A stretch of 64,000 bases of DNA from Streptantibioticus parmotrematis (GCF_019890615.1 NZ_JAINVZ010000002.1:434001-498000), one strand, 5' to 3'. Positions 48,101 through 57,358 are shown, numbered from the stretch's first letter. The notes: generated by a model from the letters alone, not told the origin. Numbers and translations are program-made.

Positions 48101-48370
48101 CTACGACCTGCGCGCCTGGCTCAGCGTCAGGTGATGGGGCTTCAGCAGCAGCGACAGCAGGGCCGTCGAGACCAACAGGGCCGCGGCCAGCGGGAAAAGC
48201 GGCGGGGTCGGGCCGACGATCCAGGACGTCAGGCCGCCGCCGACCAGGGCCGCCGCCGGGCCGGTCGCCAGGGTGAGGCGGTGGTCGCGGAAGCGGTCGG
48301 GCAGCCGGTGGACGGCGGTCCAGGCCACCGCCAGCCCGATGAGTGCGCTGACCAGCGATTCCCAGGCCAT
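48101..48370 (-). CDS. Small membrane protein
   Basis: An 89-residue hydrophobic protein with about three membrane helices (SLVSALIGLAVAWTAV, LATGPAAALVGGGLTSWIVG, LFPLAAALLVSTALLSLLL) and a basic C-terminus (KPHHLTLSQARRS). ATG 48370. The family is unknown; a small membrane protein stands in this place in other actinobacterial versions of the cluster. It converges on the ferritin-like gene with only 3 bp between stops. Confidence 0.75.
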   Translation of the reverse strand: MAWESLVSALIGLAVAWTAVHRLPDRFRDHRLTLATGPAAALVGGGLTSWIVGPTPPLFPLAAALLVSTALLSLLLKPHHLTLSQARRS

Positions 48371-48456
48371 GGCGTCCCTCCCGCCGATCTCTTACGTCCG
48401 GCACACCGTCGTAAATGCAGACGCTTCGGGTCCTACCCCGTGGCCACGGGTACGCA

Positions 48457-48495
48457 AACGGCGGCCATCCGGTTCACTCCCGGATGGCCGCCGTT
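48457..48495 (-). terminator. Terminator after DUF3107 gene
   Basis: AACGGCGGCCATCCGG (48457-48472) pairs with CCGGATGGCCGCCGTT (48480-48495), a perfect 16-bp stem with a 7-nt loop, 50 bp past the DUF3107 stop. Confidence 0.85.
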
Positions 48496-48547
48496 CGGCC
48501 GTCTGTTCGCGGAAACGCCCGACAGCGGGACGGCTCCCGCGGGTCGA

Positions 48548-48775
48548 CTACAGCGGGCCGAAGCCCACCTTGTGCTTCGTCGGCTCACCGAGCTCCACGT
48601 AGGCCAGCCGGTCGGCCGGGACCAGGACCTTGCGGCCCCGGTCGTCGGTGAGGGCCAGCAGCTTGTCGGTGCCGGCCAGGGCCGCGGCCACGGCCTTCTC
48701 GACCTCCTCGGGCGACTGCTCGCTCTCGATGACGATCTCGCGCGGCGCGTACTGCACGCCGATCTTGACCTCCAC
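48548..48775 (-). CDS. DUF3107 small conserved protein
   Basis: A 75-residue protein, MEVKIGVQYAPREIVIESEQ at the start and ADRLAYVELGEPTKHKVGFG near the end. It corresponds to Rv3208A (TB9.4), conserved throughout actinobacteria and of unknown function. Predicted fold is a beta-strand, a helix (SPEEVEKAVAAALAG) and more strands. GTG 48775 follows GGGAAGAG. The TetR gene lies just upstream on the same strand, so they may be co-transcribed. Confidence 0.92.
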   Translation of the reverse strand: MEVKIGVQYAPREIVIESEQSPEEVEKAVAAALAGTDKLLALTDDRGRKVLVPADRLAYVELGEPTKHKVGFGPL

Positions 48776-48835
48776 GGCTCTCTTCCCTCCGATGGTGCGG
48801 CGTTGTGCGCCAACAGTAGCGTCTGCGGCGCGGCG

Positions 48836-49486
48836 TCAGTGCTGCTGACCTGCTGGGTCCGCGCCGTGCAGCGGGAAGCCCGCGATGCCCCGCCAGGCCA
48901 GCGAGGTCAGCAGCTGCACCGCCTGGTCGCGCGGGATCGGGCTGCCCGAGGAGAGCCAGTAGCGGGCGACCACCTGCGAGACGCCGCCGAGGCCGACCGC
49001 CAGCAGCATCGACTGCTCCTTGGCCAGGCCGGTGTCCTCCGCGATCACCTCGCTGATCGCCTCCGCGCACTGCAACGCCACCTTGTCCACGCGCTCGCGC
49101 ACGGCCGGCTCGTTGGTCAGGTCGGACTCGAAGACCAGCCGGAAGGCGCCGCCCTCGTCCTCGACGTAGGCGAAGTAGGCGTGCATCGTCGCCTCGACGC
49201 GCTTCTTGTTGTCCGTGGTGGACGCCAGCGCCGTGCGGACCGCCTGCAACAGCGACTCGCAGTGCTGGTCGAGCAGGGCGAGGTAGAGCTCCAGCTTGCC
49301 CGGGAAGTGCTGGTAGAGGACGGGCTTGCTGACGCCCGCGCGCTCCGCGATGTCGTCCATCGCCGCCGCGTGGTACCCCTGGGCGACGAAGACCTCCTGG
49401 GCCGCGCCCAGCAGTTGGTTGCGTCGGGCGCGGCGCGGCAGACGCGTCCCACGCGGGCGCGCCTGAGTCTGCTCCGTGGCTGTCAC
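48836..49486 (-). CDS. TetR-family regulator (Rv3208-like)
   Basis: A 216-residue TetR regulator. Helix-turn-helix: RNQLLGAAQEVFVAQGYHAA, MDDIAERAGVSKPVLYQHFP (about residues 22-68). The C-terminal domain includes FRLVFESDLTNEP and LLAVGLGGVSQVVARYWLSS. GTG 49486 is chosen because GGGAGG stands four bases before it; GTG 49498 is an alternative. Position next to DUF3107 and moeZ-type core genes is conserved in mycobacteria. Target genes are unknown. Confidence 0.92.
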   Translation of the reverse strand: MTATEQTQARPRGTRLPRRARRNQLLGAAQEVFVAQGYHAAAMDDIAERAGVSKPVLYQHFPGKLELYLALLDQHCESLLQAVRTALASTTDNKKRVEATMHAYFAYVEDEGGAFRLVFESDLTNEPAVRERVDKVALQCAEAISEVIAEDTGLAKEQSMLLAVGLGGVSQVVARYWLSSGSPIPRDQAVQLLTSLAWRGIAGFPLHGADPAGQQH

Positions 49487-49687
49487 GCCGCCTCCCAAAG
49501 TGCTTGTTCCCGTGACGCCGGGCCCGTGCCGGGGCCGGTGTCGTCGAAATGTGCGGTCTGCCGCGGTGTGCCCGCGCTGCGGACGCCATCGTACGGTTGG
49601 GTAACCGACCTGTGCGTGGCCCGGCGGCAGAATCTCATCGAGCGGCCGGTTTCGGCACCCTGAGCCCGCCCGCTTCGTACGGACTTG

Positions 49688-49864
49688 TCAGCGATAGTCG
49701 TCTTCGTCGAGCGGTACGGACCGGTGCTGCTCGGCGGCGTCGGCCGGATCGACGTCGTCGCGAGTGGGCTCCTCGCCCTGCTCGTCGTCCTCCAGGACGC
49801 CGGACCGCTGCTCGGCGGCGTCGGCCTCGTTGGCCTCGAGGGTCTCGTTCGGTTCTTCCGACAT
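49688..49864 (-). CDS. Small acidic protein
   Basis: A 58-residue very acidic protein (about a third Asp/Glu): MSEEPNETLEANEADAAEQR, DDEQGEEPTRDDVDPADAA and LDEDDYR at the end. The ribosome site AGGAGGTT before ATG 49864 is nearly perfect, which supports expression. It lacks hydrophobic residues and is probably disordered. Function unknown; similar short acidic proteins occur next to this TetR gene in other streptomycetes. Confidence 0.75.
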   Translation of the reverse strand: MSEEPNETLEANEADAAEQRSGVLEDDEQGEEPTRDDVDPADAAEQHRSVPLDEDDYR

Positions 49865-50146
49865 GGAACCTCCTGTCCCTGCTGGTCCGCGCGGGGCCGC
49901 GACGGCCGGCCCGCGCACCCCGTACTACGAGCGTACGGGCCGCGCACCGGGCCGCACCTCCCGTGACCGCCGCCCGCGGGACATCCGGCGCGTTCACGCC
50001 GCTCGCCGCGCGGGTACCCGGCGCGAGGGCCCGGGACGCCCGAGCCCTCTCTTGCGTCGGCCTGTTACTTCGGGCGAGGTCCCGTGACGCGCGCGGTTCG
50101 GTGTCCCGGGGGTGCCGGTACGTGATCGGCTCGTAATATTGAGCGC

Positions 50147-51235
50147 ATGTCCTCCACTGAGTCGTACGGGTCACCGGAGTCGTACGGGTCGCGCGAGCCC
50201 CGCGGGGCCGCGGGGGCCCCCGGGCCGGGTGAGGCGCCCGCCGACGCCTCGCCGACCGGGCCGGACACCGCGGTGACCGACGCCGCCGTGGCCCAGCCGG
50301 CCGCGACCGTGCCGCCCGCGGGCGGGAGCGGGGCGGACACCGACCGGGAGACCACGCGCACGGTGTCCGTCCCCGGCGCGACGCTCTTCGTGCGCTCCCG
50401 GCCGCCCGCGCCGCCCAACGGCGACCGCCCCGCCCCCGCCCTCTTCCTGCACGGCCTCGGCGGCTCGTCGCAGAACTGGTCGCGGCTGATGGGCCTGCTC
50501 GACGACGTGCTGGACAGCGAGGCGGTCGACCTGCCCGGCTTCGGCTTCTCCCCGCCGCCGGACGACGGCGACTACTCCATCAACGCCCACGCCCGCGCGG
50601 TCGTGCGGCTGCTGGAGGCCGAAGGGCGCGGCCCGGTCCACCTGTTCGGCAACTCGATGGGCGGCGCCGTCGCCACCCGGGTCGCCGCCGCCCGCCCCGA
50701 GCTGGTGCGCACCCTGACCCTGGTCTCGCCCGCGCTGCCGGAGATCCGCCCGCAGCGCAGCGCCTGGCCCACCGCGCTCGCCTCGGTACCGGGACTGCCC
50801 AGGCTCTACATGCGCGCCACCCGCGACTGGTCGGTGGAGCGCCGCACCCACGCCCTGATCTCGCTGTGCTACGGCGACCCGGCGGCTTTCGGCGAGGAGG
50901 AGATGGCGGAGGCGGTGCGCGAGTACCGGCGGCGGCTGGAGCTGCCGTACTTCTGGGACGCGATGATCCGCTCCACCCGCGGCATCGTGAACGCCTACAC
51001 CCTGCCCGGGCAGCACTCGCTGTGGCGGCAGGCCGGACGAGTGCTGGCGCCGACCCTGCTGGTGTACGGGGGGCGCGACAAGCTGGTGTCGTTCCGGATG
51101 GCCCGGCGCGCGGCGAAGGCGTTCCGCGACGCGCGGCTGCTGGTCATCCCCGACGGCGGCCACGTCGCGATGATGGAGCACCCGCGCTCGGTCGCCCGCA
51201 CCTTCCGCGAACTCCTGACGGAAGCCGGCGCCTGA
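50147..51235 (+). CDS. Alpha/beta hydrolase with long acidic N-terminus
   Basis: A 362-residue hydrolase. Residues 1-75 are low-complexity (repeated SYGSPESYGS, then Ala/Pro/Asp-rich). The fold begins at ALFLHGLGGSSQNWSRLMGL; the nucleophile elbow is GNSMGGAVATRVAA, the aspartate lies in VYGGRDKLVSF and the histidine in IPDGGHVAMMEHPR. The cap is helical (EEEMAEAVREYRRRLELPYF). It resembles haloperoxidase/esterase-type enzymes. The substrate is unknown. The peptide transporter locus begins just after it. Confidence 0.88.
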   Translation: MSSTESYGSPESYGSREPRGAAGAPGPGEAPADASPTGPDTAVTDAAVAQPAATVPPAGGSGADTDRETTRTVSVPGATLFVRSRPPAPPNGDRPAPALFLHGLGGSSQNWSRLMGLLDDVLDSEAVDLPGFGFSPPPDDGDYSINAHARAVVRLLEAEGRGPVHLFGNSMGGAVATRVAAARPELVRTLTLVSPALPEIRPQRSAWPTALASVPGLPRLYMRATRDWSVERRTHALISLCYGDPAAFGEEEMAEAVREYRRRLELPYFWDAMIRSTRGIVNAYTLPGQHSLWRQAGRVLAPTLLVYGGRDKLVSFRMARRAAKAFRDARLLVIPDGGHVAMMEHPRSVARTFRELLTEAGA

Positions 51236-51300
51236 CCGAGGAATCGTCCCGTATTCGCCGCTTTTGCCTTGCGATTGCCTGGCGAACCATCAGTCCGGCT

Positions 51301-51329
51301 TTGACATTGCCAAAGAAATCCTTCAATGT
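51301..51329 (+). promoter_or_regulatory. Promoter with inverted repeat before leader peptide
   Basis: TTGACA (51301-51306) is a consensus -35, and CAATGT (51324-51329) with a 17-bp spacer is a passable -10. Initiation seven bases later would fall on the A of ATG 51337, giving a leaderless mRNA. ACATTG (51304-51309) and CAATGT (51324-51329) form an inverted repeat across the promoter, a likely operator. Confidence 0.55.
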
Positions 51330-51336
51330 TGCCGTC

Positions 51337-51429
51337 ATGTCCACGCCTCACGCCGCCGCCCCGACCGCCTTCCAGCTGGCGCTCATCGGTGTGACCGGAC
51401 ACAGCGTGGCCGACGTCCACTGTCGCTGA
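51337..51429 (+). CDS. Putative 30-residue leader peptide
   Basis: A 30-codon ORF starting at ATG 51337 and ending in GHSVADVHCR before the stop. Its composition (short, ends Cys-Arg, hydrophobic middle FQLALIGVTG) recalls the putative leader peptides placed before transporter operons in Streptomyces, which also often end CR or CC. There is no ribosome site, consistent with a leaderless transcript from the promoter at 51301. It lies 213 bp before the peptide-binding lipoprotein gene and may control its expression by attenuation. Confidence 0.55.
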   Translation: MSTPHAAAPTAFQLALIGVTGHSVADVHCR

Positions 51430-51513
51430 TCCAGCCCGTCCCGTAGAGCCCCGCCGGGCCGTCCCCGGCCGGCGTTCCGGGGCGACCCCCGCGCGCACGG
51501 CGCCCGGCCCATG

Positions 51514-51544
51514 GACAGCGTTGTCAGCGTTGTCAGTGTTGTCG
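51514..51544. repeat. 9-bp tandem repeat in transporter leader
   Basis: TTGTCAGCG (51521-51529) is followed by TTGTCAGTG (51530-51538) and TTGTCG (51539-51544), with a partial copy GACAGCG in front. It is in the untranslated segment between leader peptide and lipoprotein gene. The 407-bp gap before the lipoprotein holds this, the leader peptide and GC-rich stems around 51450-51490. Confidence 0.7.
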
Positions 51545-51642
51545 TCCACCACGCCAGGCCCCGCAGGCCGCCGCCGCACGCGCCCCCTCCGCAGTTCCCC
51601 TCGCATCCGCGTGCCCTCCGGCAGCAAGAAAGGCCCCTCCCG

Positions 51643-53352
51643 ATGTCCAGAACACCCCGTATATCCCGCCGCGCCGCCGCGGCGGCCGTCACCGTGGCCC
51701 TTGCCGGAGGGGCCGCGGCGTGCGGCCCGACCAGCGGTGACGCGGGCGCCGACGCGACCCCGCACAAGGGCGGCACGCTGACCGTCCTCAACCAGGCGCC
51801 GCAGGACAACTTCGACCCGGCCCGCCAGTACACCACCGGTGGCGGCGACATCCCCGGCCTGGTCTTCCGCACCCTCACCACCCGCGAGCGGGCCAACGGC
51901 GCCGAGGGCACCAAGGTCGTCCCCGACCTGGCCACCGACACCGGTGAGCCGTCGAAGAACGCCACCGTGTGGACGTACCACCTCAAGAGCGGCCTGAAGT
52001 TCCAGGACGGCACCGCGATCACCTCGGCCGACATCAAGTACGGCATCGAGCGGTCCTTCGCCCCCGAACTGTCCGGCGGCCCGCCCTACTTCCGCGACTG
52101 GCTGGTCGGCGCCGAGAACTACCAGGGCCCGTACAAGGACAAGCACGGCCTGGACTCCATCGAGACGCCGAACGCCTCCACCATCGTCTTCCACCTCACC
52201 AAGCCCGAGGGCGACTTCCCGTACCTGGCGACGATGACGCAGTTCTCGCCGGTGCCGAAGGCCAAGGACACCGGCGCCACGTACTACCTGCACCCGGTCT
52301 CCTCCGGCCCGTACGAGGTCACCGAGAACCAGAACAACGGCACCCACCTGGTCTTCAAGCGCAACCCCTACTGGTCGGCCGCCACCGACAGCCAGCGCAA
52401 GGCCTACCCGGACACCATCGACGTGCAGGCGGGCCTGGACCCGGCCGTCATCAACCAGCGTCTGGAGACCAGCTCGGGCACCGACGCCGACGCCGTCACC
52501 ACCGACACCAACCTCGGCCCGGCCGAACTCGCCAAGATCAACGGCGACAAGGAGCTGAAGTCCCGCGTCGGCACCGGCCACTTCGGTGAGACGTACTACC
52601 TGGCCTTCAACCCCAAGGTGAAGCCGTTCGACGACATCAAGGTGCGCGAGGCGATCTCCTACGCGGTCAACCGCACCTCGGTGGTCAACGCCGCGGGCGG
52701 CTCCTCGCTCGCCGAGCCCGCCACGACCTTCCTGCCGGACCAGGCGACCTTCGGCTACACGCCCTACGACTGGTTCCCGGCCGGTGCCACCGGCAACCCG
52801 GCCAAGGCCAAGGAGCTGCTGAAGGAGGCCGGTTACCCGCACGGGCTGACCATCACCCTGGCCTCCTCCACCTCCGACGCCTCCTACCAGGGCCCGGCCA
52901 TCGCCACCGCCGTCCAGGACGGCCTGAAGGCCGCGGGCATCACCGTCAGGATCAACCAGATCCAGGACGACAGCTACTCCTCGACCGTCGACTCGGTGAA
53001 GACCGAGCCGGGTGTCTTCCTCGGCAGCTGGGGTGCCGACTGGCCGTCCGGCGGCCCGTTCCTGGCGCCGATCTTCGACGGCCGCCAGATCGTCACCGAC
53101 GGCTCCAACTTCAACAACGCCCAGCTGAACGACGCCCAGGTGAACGCGACGATCGACAAGATCAACGCCGTCACCGACCACGCCGAGGCGGCCAAGGAGT
53201 GGGGCGCGCTGGACAAGCAGCTCGGTCAGCGGGCCCTCACCGTGCCGCTGTTCCACCCGGTCTACGAGCGGCTGTACGGCAAGAACATCCGCAACGTCGT
53301 CATCAGCGACTGGGACGGCCGCGTCGACGTGGCCGACGTCGCGGTCAAGTAG
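51643..53352 (+). CDS. Peptide ABC transporter substrate-binding lipoprotein
   Basis: A 569-residue SBP family 5 (DppA/OppA-like) lipoprotein that captures oligopeptides outside the membrane. The signal region has RR (SRRAAAAAVTVALAGGAAAC) with the lipid-carrying Cys at 27; the twin Arg may send it by Tat. Family features are LTVLNQAPQDNFDP, the WTYHLKSGLKFQDGTAITS strand-turn, AYPDTIDVQ and IREAISYAVNR-type VREAISYAVNRTSVV. ATG 51643. It heads the four-gene operon; the BldK-type peptide importers of streptomycetes have the same design. Confidence 0.93.
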   Translation: MSRTPRISRRAAAAAVTVALAGGAAACGPTSGDAGADATPHKGGTLTVLNQAPQDNFDPARQYTTGGGDIPGLVFRTLTTRERANGAEGTKVVPDLATDTGEPSKNATVWTYHLKSGLKFQDGTAITSADIKYGIERSFAPELSGGPPYFRDWLVGAENYQGPYKDKHGLDSIETPNASTIVFHLTKPEGDFPYLATMTQFSPVPKAKDTGATYYLHPVSSGPYEVTENQNNGTHLVFKRNPYWSAATDSQRKAYPDTIDVQAGLDPAVINQRLETSSGTDADAVTTDTNLGPAELAKINGDKELKSRVGTGHFGETYYLAFNPKVKPFDDIKVREAISYAVNRTSVVNAAGGSSLAEPATTFLPDQATFGYTPYDWFPAGATGNPAKAKELLKEAGYPHGLTITLASSTSDASYQGPAIATAVQDGLKAAGITVRINQIQDDSYSSTVDSVKTEPGVFLGSWGADWPSGGPFLAPIFDGRQIVTDGSNFNNAQLNDAQVNATIDKINAVTDHAEAAKEWGALDKQLGQRALTVPLFHPVYERLYGKNIRNVVISDWDGRVDVADVAVK

Positions 53353-53362
53353 GCCGGGACCC

Positions 53363-54454
53363 ATGAGCGCTCAGGACCTGCTGGCCGGGGCGGCCCCCTC
53401 CACCGCGGGGGAGGCCGCCCCGGCCGCCGGGGCCCGGCAGGTGTGGCGGCGGCTGCGCGCCCGCAAGTCCGCCCTGGCCGGGATCGTCGTCATCGCCTTG
53501 CTGCTGCTCGTCGCGGTCTGCGCACCGCTGCTGACCGCGATCGAGGGCCAGGACCCCACCACGTACCACGACAGCCTGCTCAACTCCGCGGCCGGTGGCG
53601 TGCCCGTCGGCCCGTTCGGCGGGATCAGCGGCGCGCACTGGCTGGGCGTCGAACCCGGCAGCGGGCGCGACCTGTTCGCCCGGCTCGTCTACGGCTCGCA
53701 GGTCTCGCTGCTGGTCGCCGTCGGCGCCACCCTCGTCGAGGTCGTCATCGGCGTCGTCGTCGGCCTCGCCGCGGGCCTCGGCAACAAGCTGCTCGACCAG
53801 TTCCTCGGCCACACCACCGACGTGATGCTCGCGCTGCCCTCGCTGGTCTTCGCGATCGCGCTGATGGCCGTCGTGCCCTCCGGCTTCCCGCGCCCCCTGC
53901 TGCTGACGCTCGTCATCGGCCTGCTGGGGTGGGGCGGCACGGCCCGCGTGGTGCGCGCCCAGACCCTCACCCTCAAGGAACTCGACTACGTCTCGGCGGC
54001 CCGGCTCGGCGGCTCCTCGCGCTGGCGCATCGCCCGCCGCGAACTGCTGCCCTCGCTCGCCGCGCCGGTCATCACCTACGCGGCGCTGCTGCTGCCGTCC
54101 AACGTGGCCAGCGAGGCGGGCCTGTCCTTCCTCGGCGTCGGCGTGAAGCCGCCCACCTCCTCCTGGGGCCAGATGCTCTCCTCCGCGACCACCTGGTTCC
54201 AGTCCGACCCGACGTACGTCCTGCTGCCCGCCGCCTTCCTGTTCGTGACCACCTTCGCCTTCACGGTCGTCGGCGACGCGGTGCGCACCGCGCTCGACCC
54301 GCGCGCCGCCTCCCGCCTGCGGGTGGGCACCGGACGCGCGAAGAAGCGGGGAAACGACACGAAGCGCGGGAACGACGCACAGCGTGGGAACGACACGAAG
54401 CGCGGCGGCGACGCCAAGCAGGCGTCCGCGGACGCGAAGGGAGCCGCGGCATGA
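53363..54454 (+). CDS. Peptide ABC transporter permease (DppC-like)
   Basis: A 363-residue permease with an N-terminal OppC-type helix (LAGIVVIALLLLVAVCAPLL) and five more helices. The ATPase-coupling EAA loop reads DYVSAARLGGSSRWRIARRE. The last 60 residues are an unusual hydrophilic tail with a sixfold RGND-type repeat written by four 18-bp DNA units (54347-54418: RGNDTK, RGNDAQ, RGNDTK, RGGDAK). It begins 10 bp after the lipoprotein and overlaps the next permease by four bases. Confidence 0.92.
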   Translation: MSAQDLLAGAAPSTAGEAAPAAGARQVWRRLRARKSALAGIVVIALLLLVAVCAPLLTAIEGQDPTTYHDSLLNSAAGGVPVGPFGGISGAHWLGVEPGSGRDLFARLVYGSQVSLLVAVGATLVEVVIGVVVGLAAGLGNKLLDQFLGHTTDVMLALPSLVFAIALMAVVPSGFPRPLLLTLVIGLLGWGGTARVVRAQTLTLKELDYVSAARLGGSSRWRIARRELLPSLAAPVITYAALLLPSNVASEAGLSFLGVGVKPPTSSWGQMLSSATTWFQSDPTYVLLPAAFLFVTTFAFTVVGDAVRTALDPRAASRLRVGTGRAKKRGNDTKRGNDAQRGNDTKRGGDAKQASADAKGAAA

Positions 54455-55440
54455 CGCGCTTCGTCCTGCGGCGGCTGATCGGCATGGTCGTCGTGCTGCT
54501 CGCCCTGTCCGTCGTCATCTACGCGGTCTTCTACCTCGCCCCCGGCGACCCCGCGCAGCTCGCCTGCGGCCTCAAGTGCTCGCCCGCGCAGGTCGCGCAG
54601 GTCCGCGAGCAGCTCGGCCTGAACGAGCCGGTCTACCTCCAGTACGCGCACTTCCTCCAAGGCATCGTCGCCGGGCGGGACTTCAGCACCGGCACCGGCG
54701 TGCTGCACTGCCACGCGCCGTGCCTGGGCGTGTCGTACAAGACCGGCGACCAGGTCACCTCGCTGATCGCCTCCCGGCTGCCGGTGACCGCCTCGCTGGC
54801 GCTCGGCGCGATGGTGCTGTGGCTGGCGCTCGGCGTCGGCACCGGACTGCTGTCCGCGCTGCGCCGCGGCCGGTTCACCGAACGCGCCCTGACCACGCTG
54901 ACGCTGGCGGGCAACGCGGTGCCGGTCTTCATCATCGGCCTGCTGCTGCTCCTGCTGTTCTGCGCCTCCCTCCAGTGGCTGCCGTTCCCCACCTACGTGG
55001 GCCTGACCCAGAGCCCGCAGCAGTGGTTCTGGGGGCTGCTGCTGCCGTGGGTGTCGCTGGCGCTCATCGAGTCCGCCAAGTACGCCCGGCTGACCCGCTC
55101 CTCGATGCTGGAGACGCTCGCGGAGGACCACATCAGGACCTTCCGCGCCTACGGGGTGAGCGAACGCGCCCTGGTCACCCGGCACGCGCTGCGCGGCGCC
55201 CTCACCCCGGTCATCGCGCTGTCCGCGCTCGACCTGGGCACGATGTTCGGCTCCGCGGTGCTCACCGAGTCGCTGTTCGGACTGCCGGGCCTCGGCAAGC
55301 TGCTGGTCTACTCGGTCGGCGTCGTCGACCTGCCGGTGGTCGTCGGCCTGGTGCTGGTCACCGGCTTCTGCGTGGTCCTCGCCAACGCCCTCGCGGACAC
55401 GCTGTACGCGGTGGCCGACCGAAGGGTGGTGCTGACGTGA
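54451..55440 (+). CDS. Peptide ABC transporter permease (DppB-like)
   Basis: A 329-residue permease with the OppB_C N-terminal helix (LIGMVVVLLALSVVIYAVFY) and the LAPGDPA signature. EAA-type coupling loop: EDHIRTFRAYGVSERALVTR. A cysteine-bearing extracellular loop (CGLKCSP and HCHAPCLG) between the first two helices is notable. ATG 54451 overlaps the DppC stop (ATGA) and the gene's stop overlaps the ATPase start (GTGA), so subunits are translationally coupled. Confidence 0.92.
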   Translation: MTRFVLRRLIGMVVVLLALSVVIYAVFYLAPGDPAQLACGLKCSPAQVAQVREQLGLNEPVYLQYAHFLQGIVAGRDFSTGTGVLHCHAPCLGVSYKTGDQVTSLIASRLPVTASLALGAMVLWLALGVGTGLLSALRRGRFTERALTTLTLAGNAVPVFIIGLLLLLLFCASLQWLPFPTYVGLTQSPQQWFWGLLLPWVSLALIESAKYARLTRSSMLETLAEDHIRTFRAYGVSERALVTRHALRGALTPVIALSALDLGTMFGSAVLTESLFGLPGLGKLLVYSVGVVDLPVVVGLVLVTGFCVVLANALADTLYAVADRRVVLT

Positions 55441-57173
55441 GCGCCGACACCGACACCCGGGAAGCCTCGGGTGTCGCGGACGCGCCGCTGGTCGAGGTCC
55501 GCGGCCTGACCGTCGAGTTCCCGGTGGACGACGGCGGCAGCGTGCGCGCCGTCGACGGGCTGGACTTCACCGTGCGGGCCGGGCAGGCGCTCGGCATCGT
55601 CGGCGAGTCCGGTTCCGGCAAGTCCACCGTCGCCTTCGACCTGCTGGGCCTGCACCGCGGCACCGGAGCCCGCCTCGGCGGCACCGTGCGCGTCGCGGGC
55701 GTCGACCCGCACACCGCCGAGGGCGACGAACTGAAGTCGCTGCGGGGCGAGTTGGCGGCCATGGTCTTCCAGGACCCGCTGTCCGCGCTCGACCCGTACT
55801 ACGCCATCGGCGACCAGATCGCCGAGGTGCTGCGCACCCACCGCCGGGTCACCCGACGGGCGGCGCGGGCCCGTGCCGTCGAGGTGCTGGACCGGGTCGG
55901 CATCCCCGACGCGGCCCGCCGCTCCCGGCTGCGCCCGCACGAGTTCAGCGGCGGCATGCGGCAACGCGCCCTGATCGCGATGGCGCTGGCCTGCGAACCC
56001 CGGCTGCTGATCGCCGACGAGCCGACCACCGCGCTGGACGTCACCGTGCAGGCGCAGATCCTCGACCTGCTGCACGACCTGCGCGCCGAGACCGGCGCCG
56101 GGCTGATCCTGGTCACCCACGACCTGGGCGTGGTGGCCGGCAGCGTCGACGAGGTGCTGGTCATGAAGGACGGCCGGGCCGTCGAGCACGGCGGCGTCGC
56201 CGAGGTGCTCGGCAGCCCCCGCGAGCCGTACACCCGCGCCCTGGTCGGCGCGGTGCCCCGGCTGGACGCGGTCCGCGAGCCGGAGCCGGTGACCGCGGCG
56301 GCCGACGCGGACGGCGGGGACGGCGGGGCGGCGACGGACGCCGCCGGGCCCGGGGGCGACGTACTGCTGGAGGCGACCGGGCTGCGCAAGGAGTTCGGCC
56401 GCAGGGGCGCCCGGCTGACCGCCGTCGACGACATCTCGCTCACCGTACGGCGCGGTGAGACGCTCGGCGTCGTCGGCGAGTCCGGCAGCGGCAAGACCAC
56501 GCTGGGCCGGATGCTGGTGCGGCTGCTGGAGCCCACCGCCGGACGGCTCGTCTACGACGGCCGCGACATCGGCGGCCTCGGTGAGCGCCAACTACGGCCG
56601 ATCCGGCGCGAGTTGCAGATGGTCTTCCAGGACCCGGTCTCCTCGCTCAACCCGCGCCGCAGCATCGGCGAGTCCATCGCCGACCCGCTGCGCGCGGCGG
56701 GCAGGTTGACCGACCGTCAAGTCGTCTCACGCGTGGGGGAGTTGCTGGAACGCGTCGGACTCGATCCGGACTGGTACCACCGCTACCCGCACGAGTTCTC
56801 CGGCGGGCAGCGGCAGCGGGTCGGCATCGCCCGGGCGCTGGCCCCCGAGCCGAAGCTGATCGTCTGCGACGAGCCGGTCTCCGCGCTCGACGTCACCACC
56901 CAGGCTCAGGTCGTCGGCCTGCTCGGCGAACTGCGCCGCGAACTCGGCCTGTCGCTGGTCTTCGTCGCCCACGACCTGGCTGTCGTGCGGCAGGTCAGCG
57001 ACCGGGTCGCGGTGATGCGCGCCGGACGCGTCGTGGAGCACGGCACCGCCGACCGGATCTACGACTCCCCGCAGCACGAGTACACCAAGGGGCTGCTCGC
57101 CGCCGTCCCGGTGCTCGACCCCGAGGAGTCGGCGCAGCGGCGGGCGGCCCGGCGGGCGCTGGTGCGCGGCTGA
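55437..57173 (+). CDS. Fused double-ATPase peptide ABC transporter subunit (DppD-DppF)
   Basis: A 578-residue protein carrying two complete ABC ATPase domains that normally come from two genes. Domain 1 (about 17-280): Walker [11 protein letters not shown]-loop [13 protein letters not shown], signature EFSGGMRQR, Walker [13 protein letters not shown]. Domain 2 (about 312-570): [43 protein letters not shown]. Each ends with an OppD/F-type tail ([35 protein letters not shown]). A flexible Ala/Asp/Gly linker joins them. GTG 55437. It powers the upstream permeases. Confidence 0.93.
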   Translation: MSADTDTREASGVADAPLVEVRGLTVEFPVDDGGSVRAVDGLDFTVRAGQALGIVGESGSGKSTVAFDLLGLHRGTGARLGGTVRVAGVDPHTAEGDELKSLRGELAAMVFQDPLSALDPYYAIGDQIAEVLRTHRRVTRRAARARAVEVLDRVGIPDAARRSRLRPHEFSGGMRQRALIAMALACEPRLLIADEPTTALDVTVQAQILDLLHDLRAETGAGLILVTHDLGVVAGSVDEVLVMKDGRAVEHGGVAEVLGSPREPYTRALVGAVPRLDAVREPEPVTAAADADGGDGGAATDAAGPGGDVLLEATGLRKEFGRRGARLTAVDDISLTVRRGETLGVVGESGSGKTTLGRMLVRLLEPTAGRLVYDGRDIGGLGERQLRPIRRELQMVFQDPVSSLNPRRSIGESIADPLRAAGRLTDRQVVSRVGELLERVGLDPDWYHRYPHEFSGGQRQRVGIARALAPEPKLIVCDEPVSALDVTTQAQVVGLLGELRRELGLSLVFVAHDLAVVRQVSDRVAVMRAGRVVEHGTADRIYDSPQHEYTKGLLAAVPVLDPEESAQRRAARRALVRG

Positions 57174-57358
57174 CCGGCCGCCACCGCGCCGGGCACGCCG
57201 CCGTCCCGGCGGTAGCGGCCGGAACGCGCCGACGCACCGAAAAGTTACGGGCGTTCACCCCTTCCGGTGGCGCGGCGGACAACCGTCCGTCGCGCCACCG
57301 GCATCTCGGCATAGCGTCACCCCATCGTCTCGTCCCAGGTCACGAAGGGGGTGCTCCG

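Noticed and set aside
55437-57173. Possibility that the fused ATPase is two genes joined by a frameshift error.
   Set aside because: The linker is in frame, low-complexity and about 30 residues long, with no buried start or ribosome site for the second domain.
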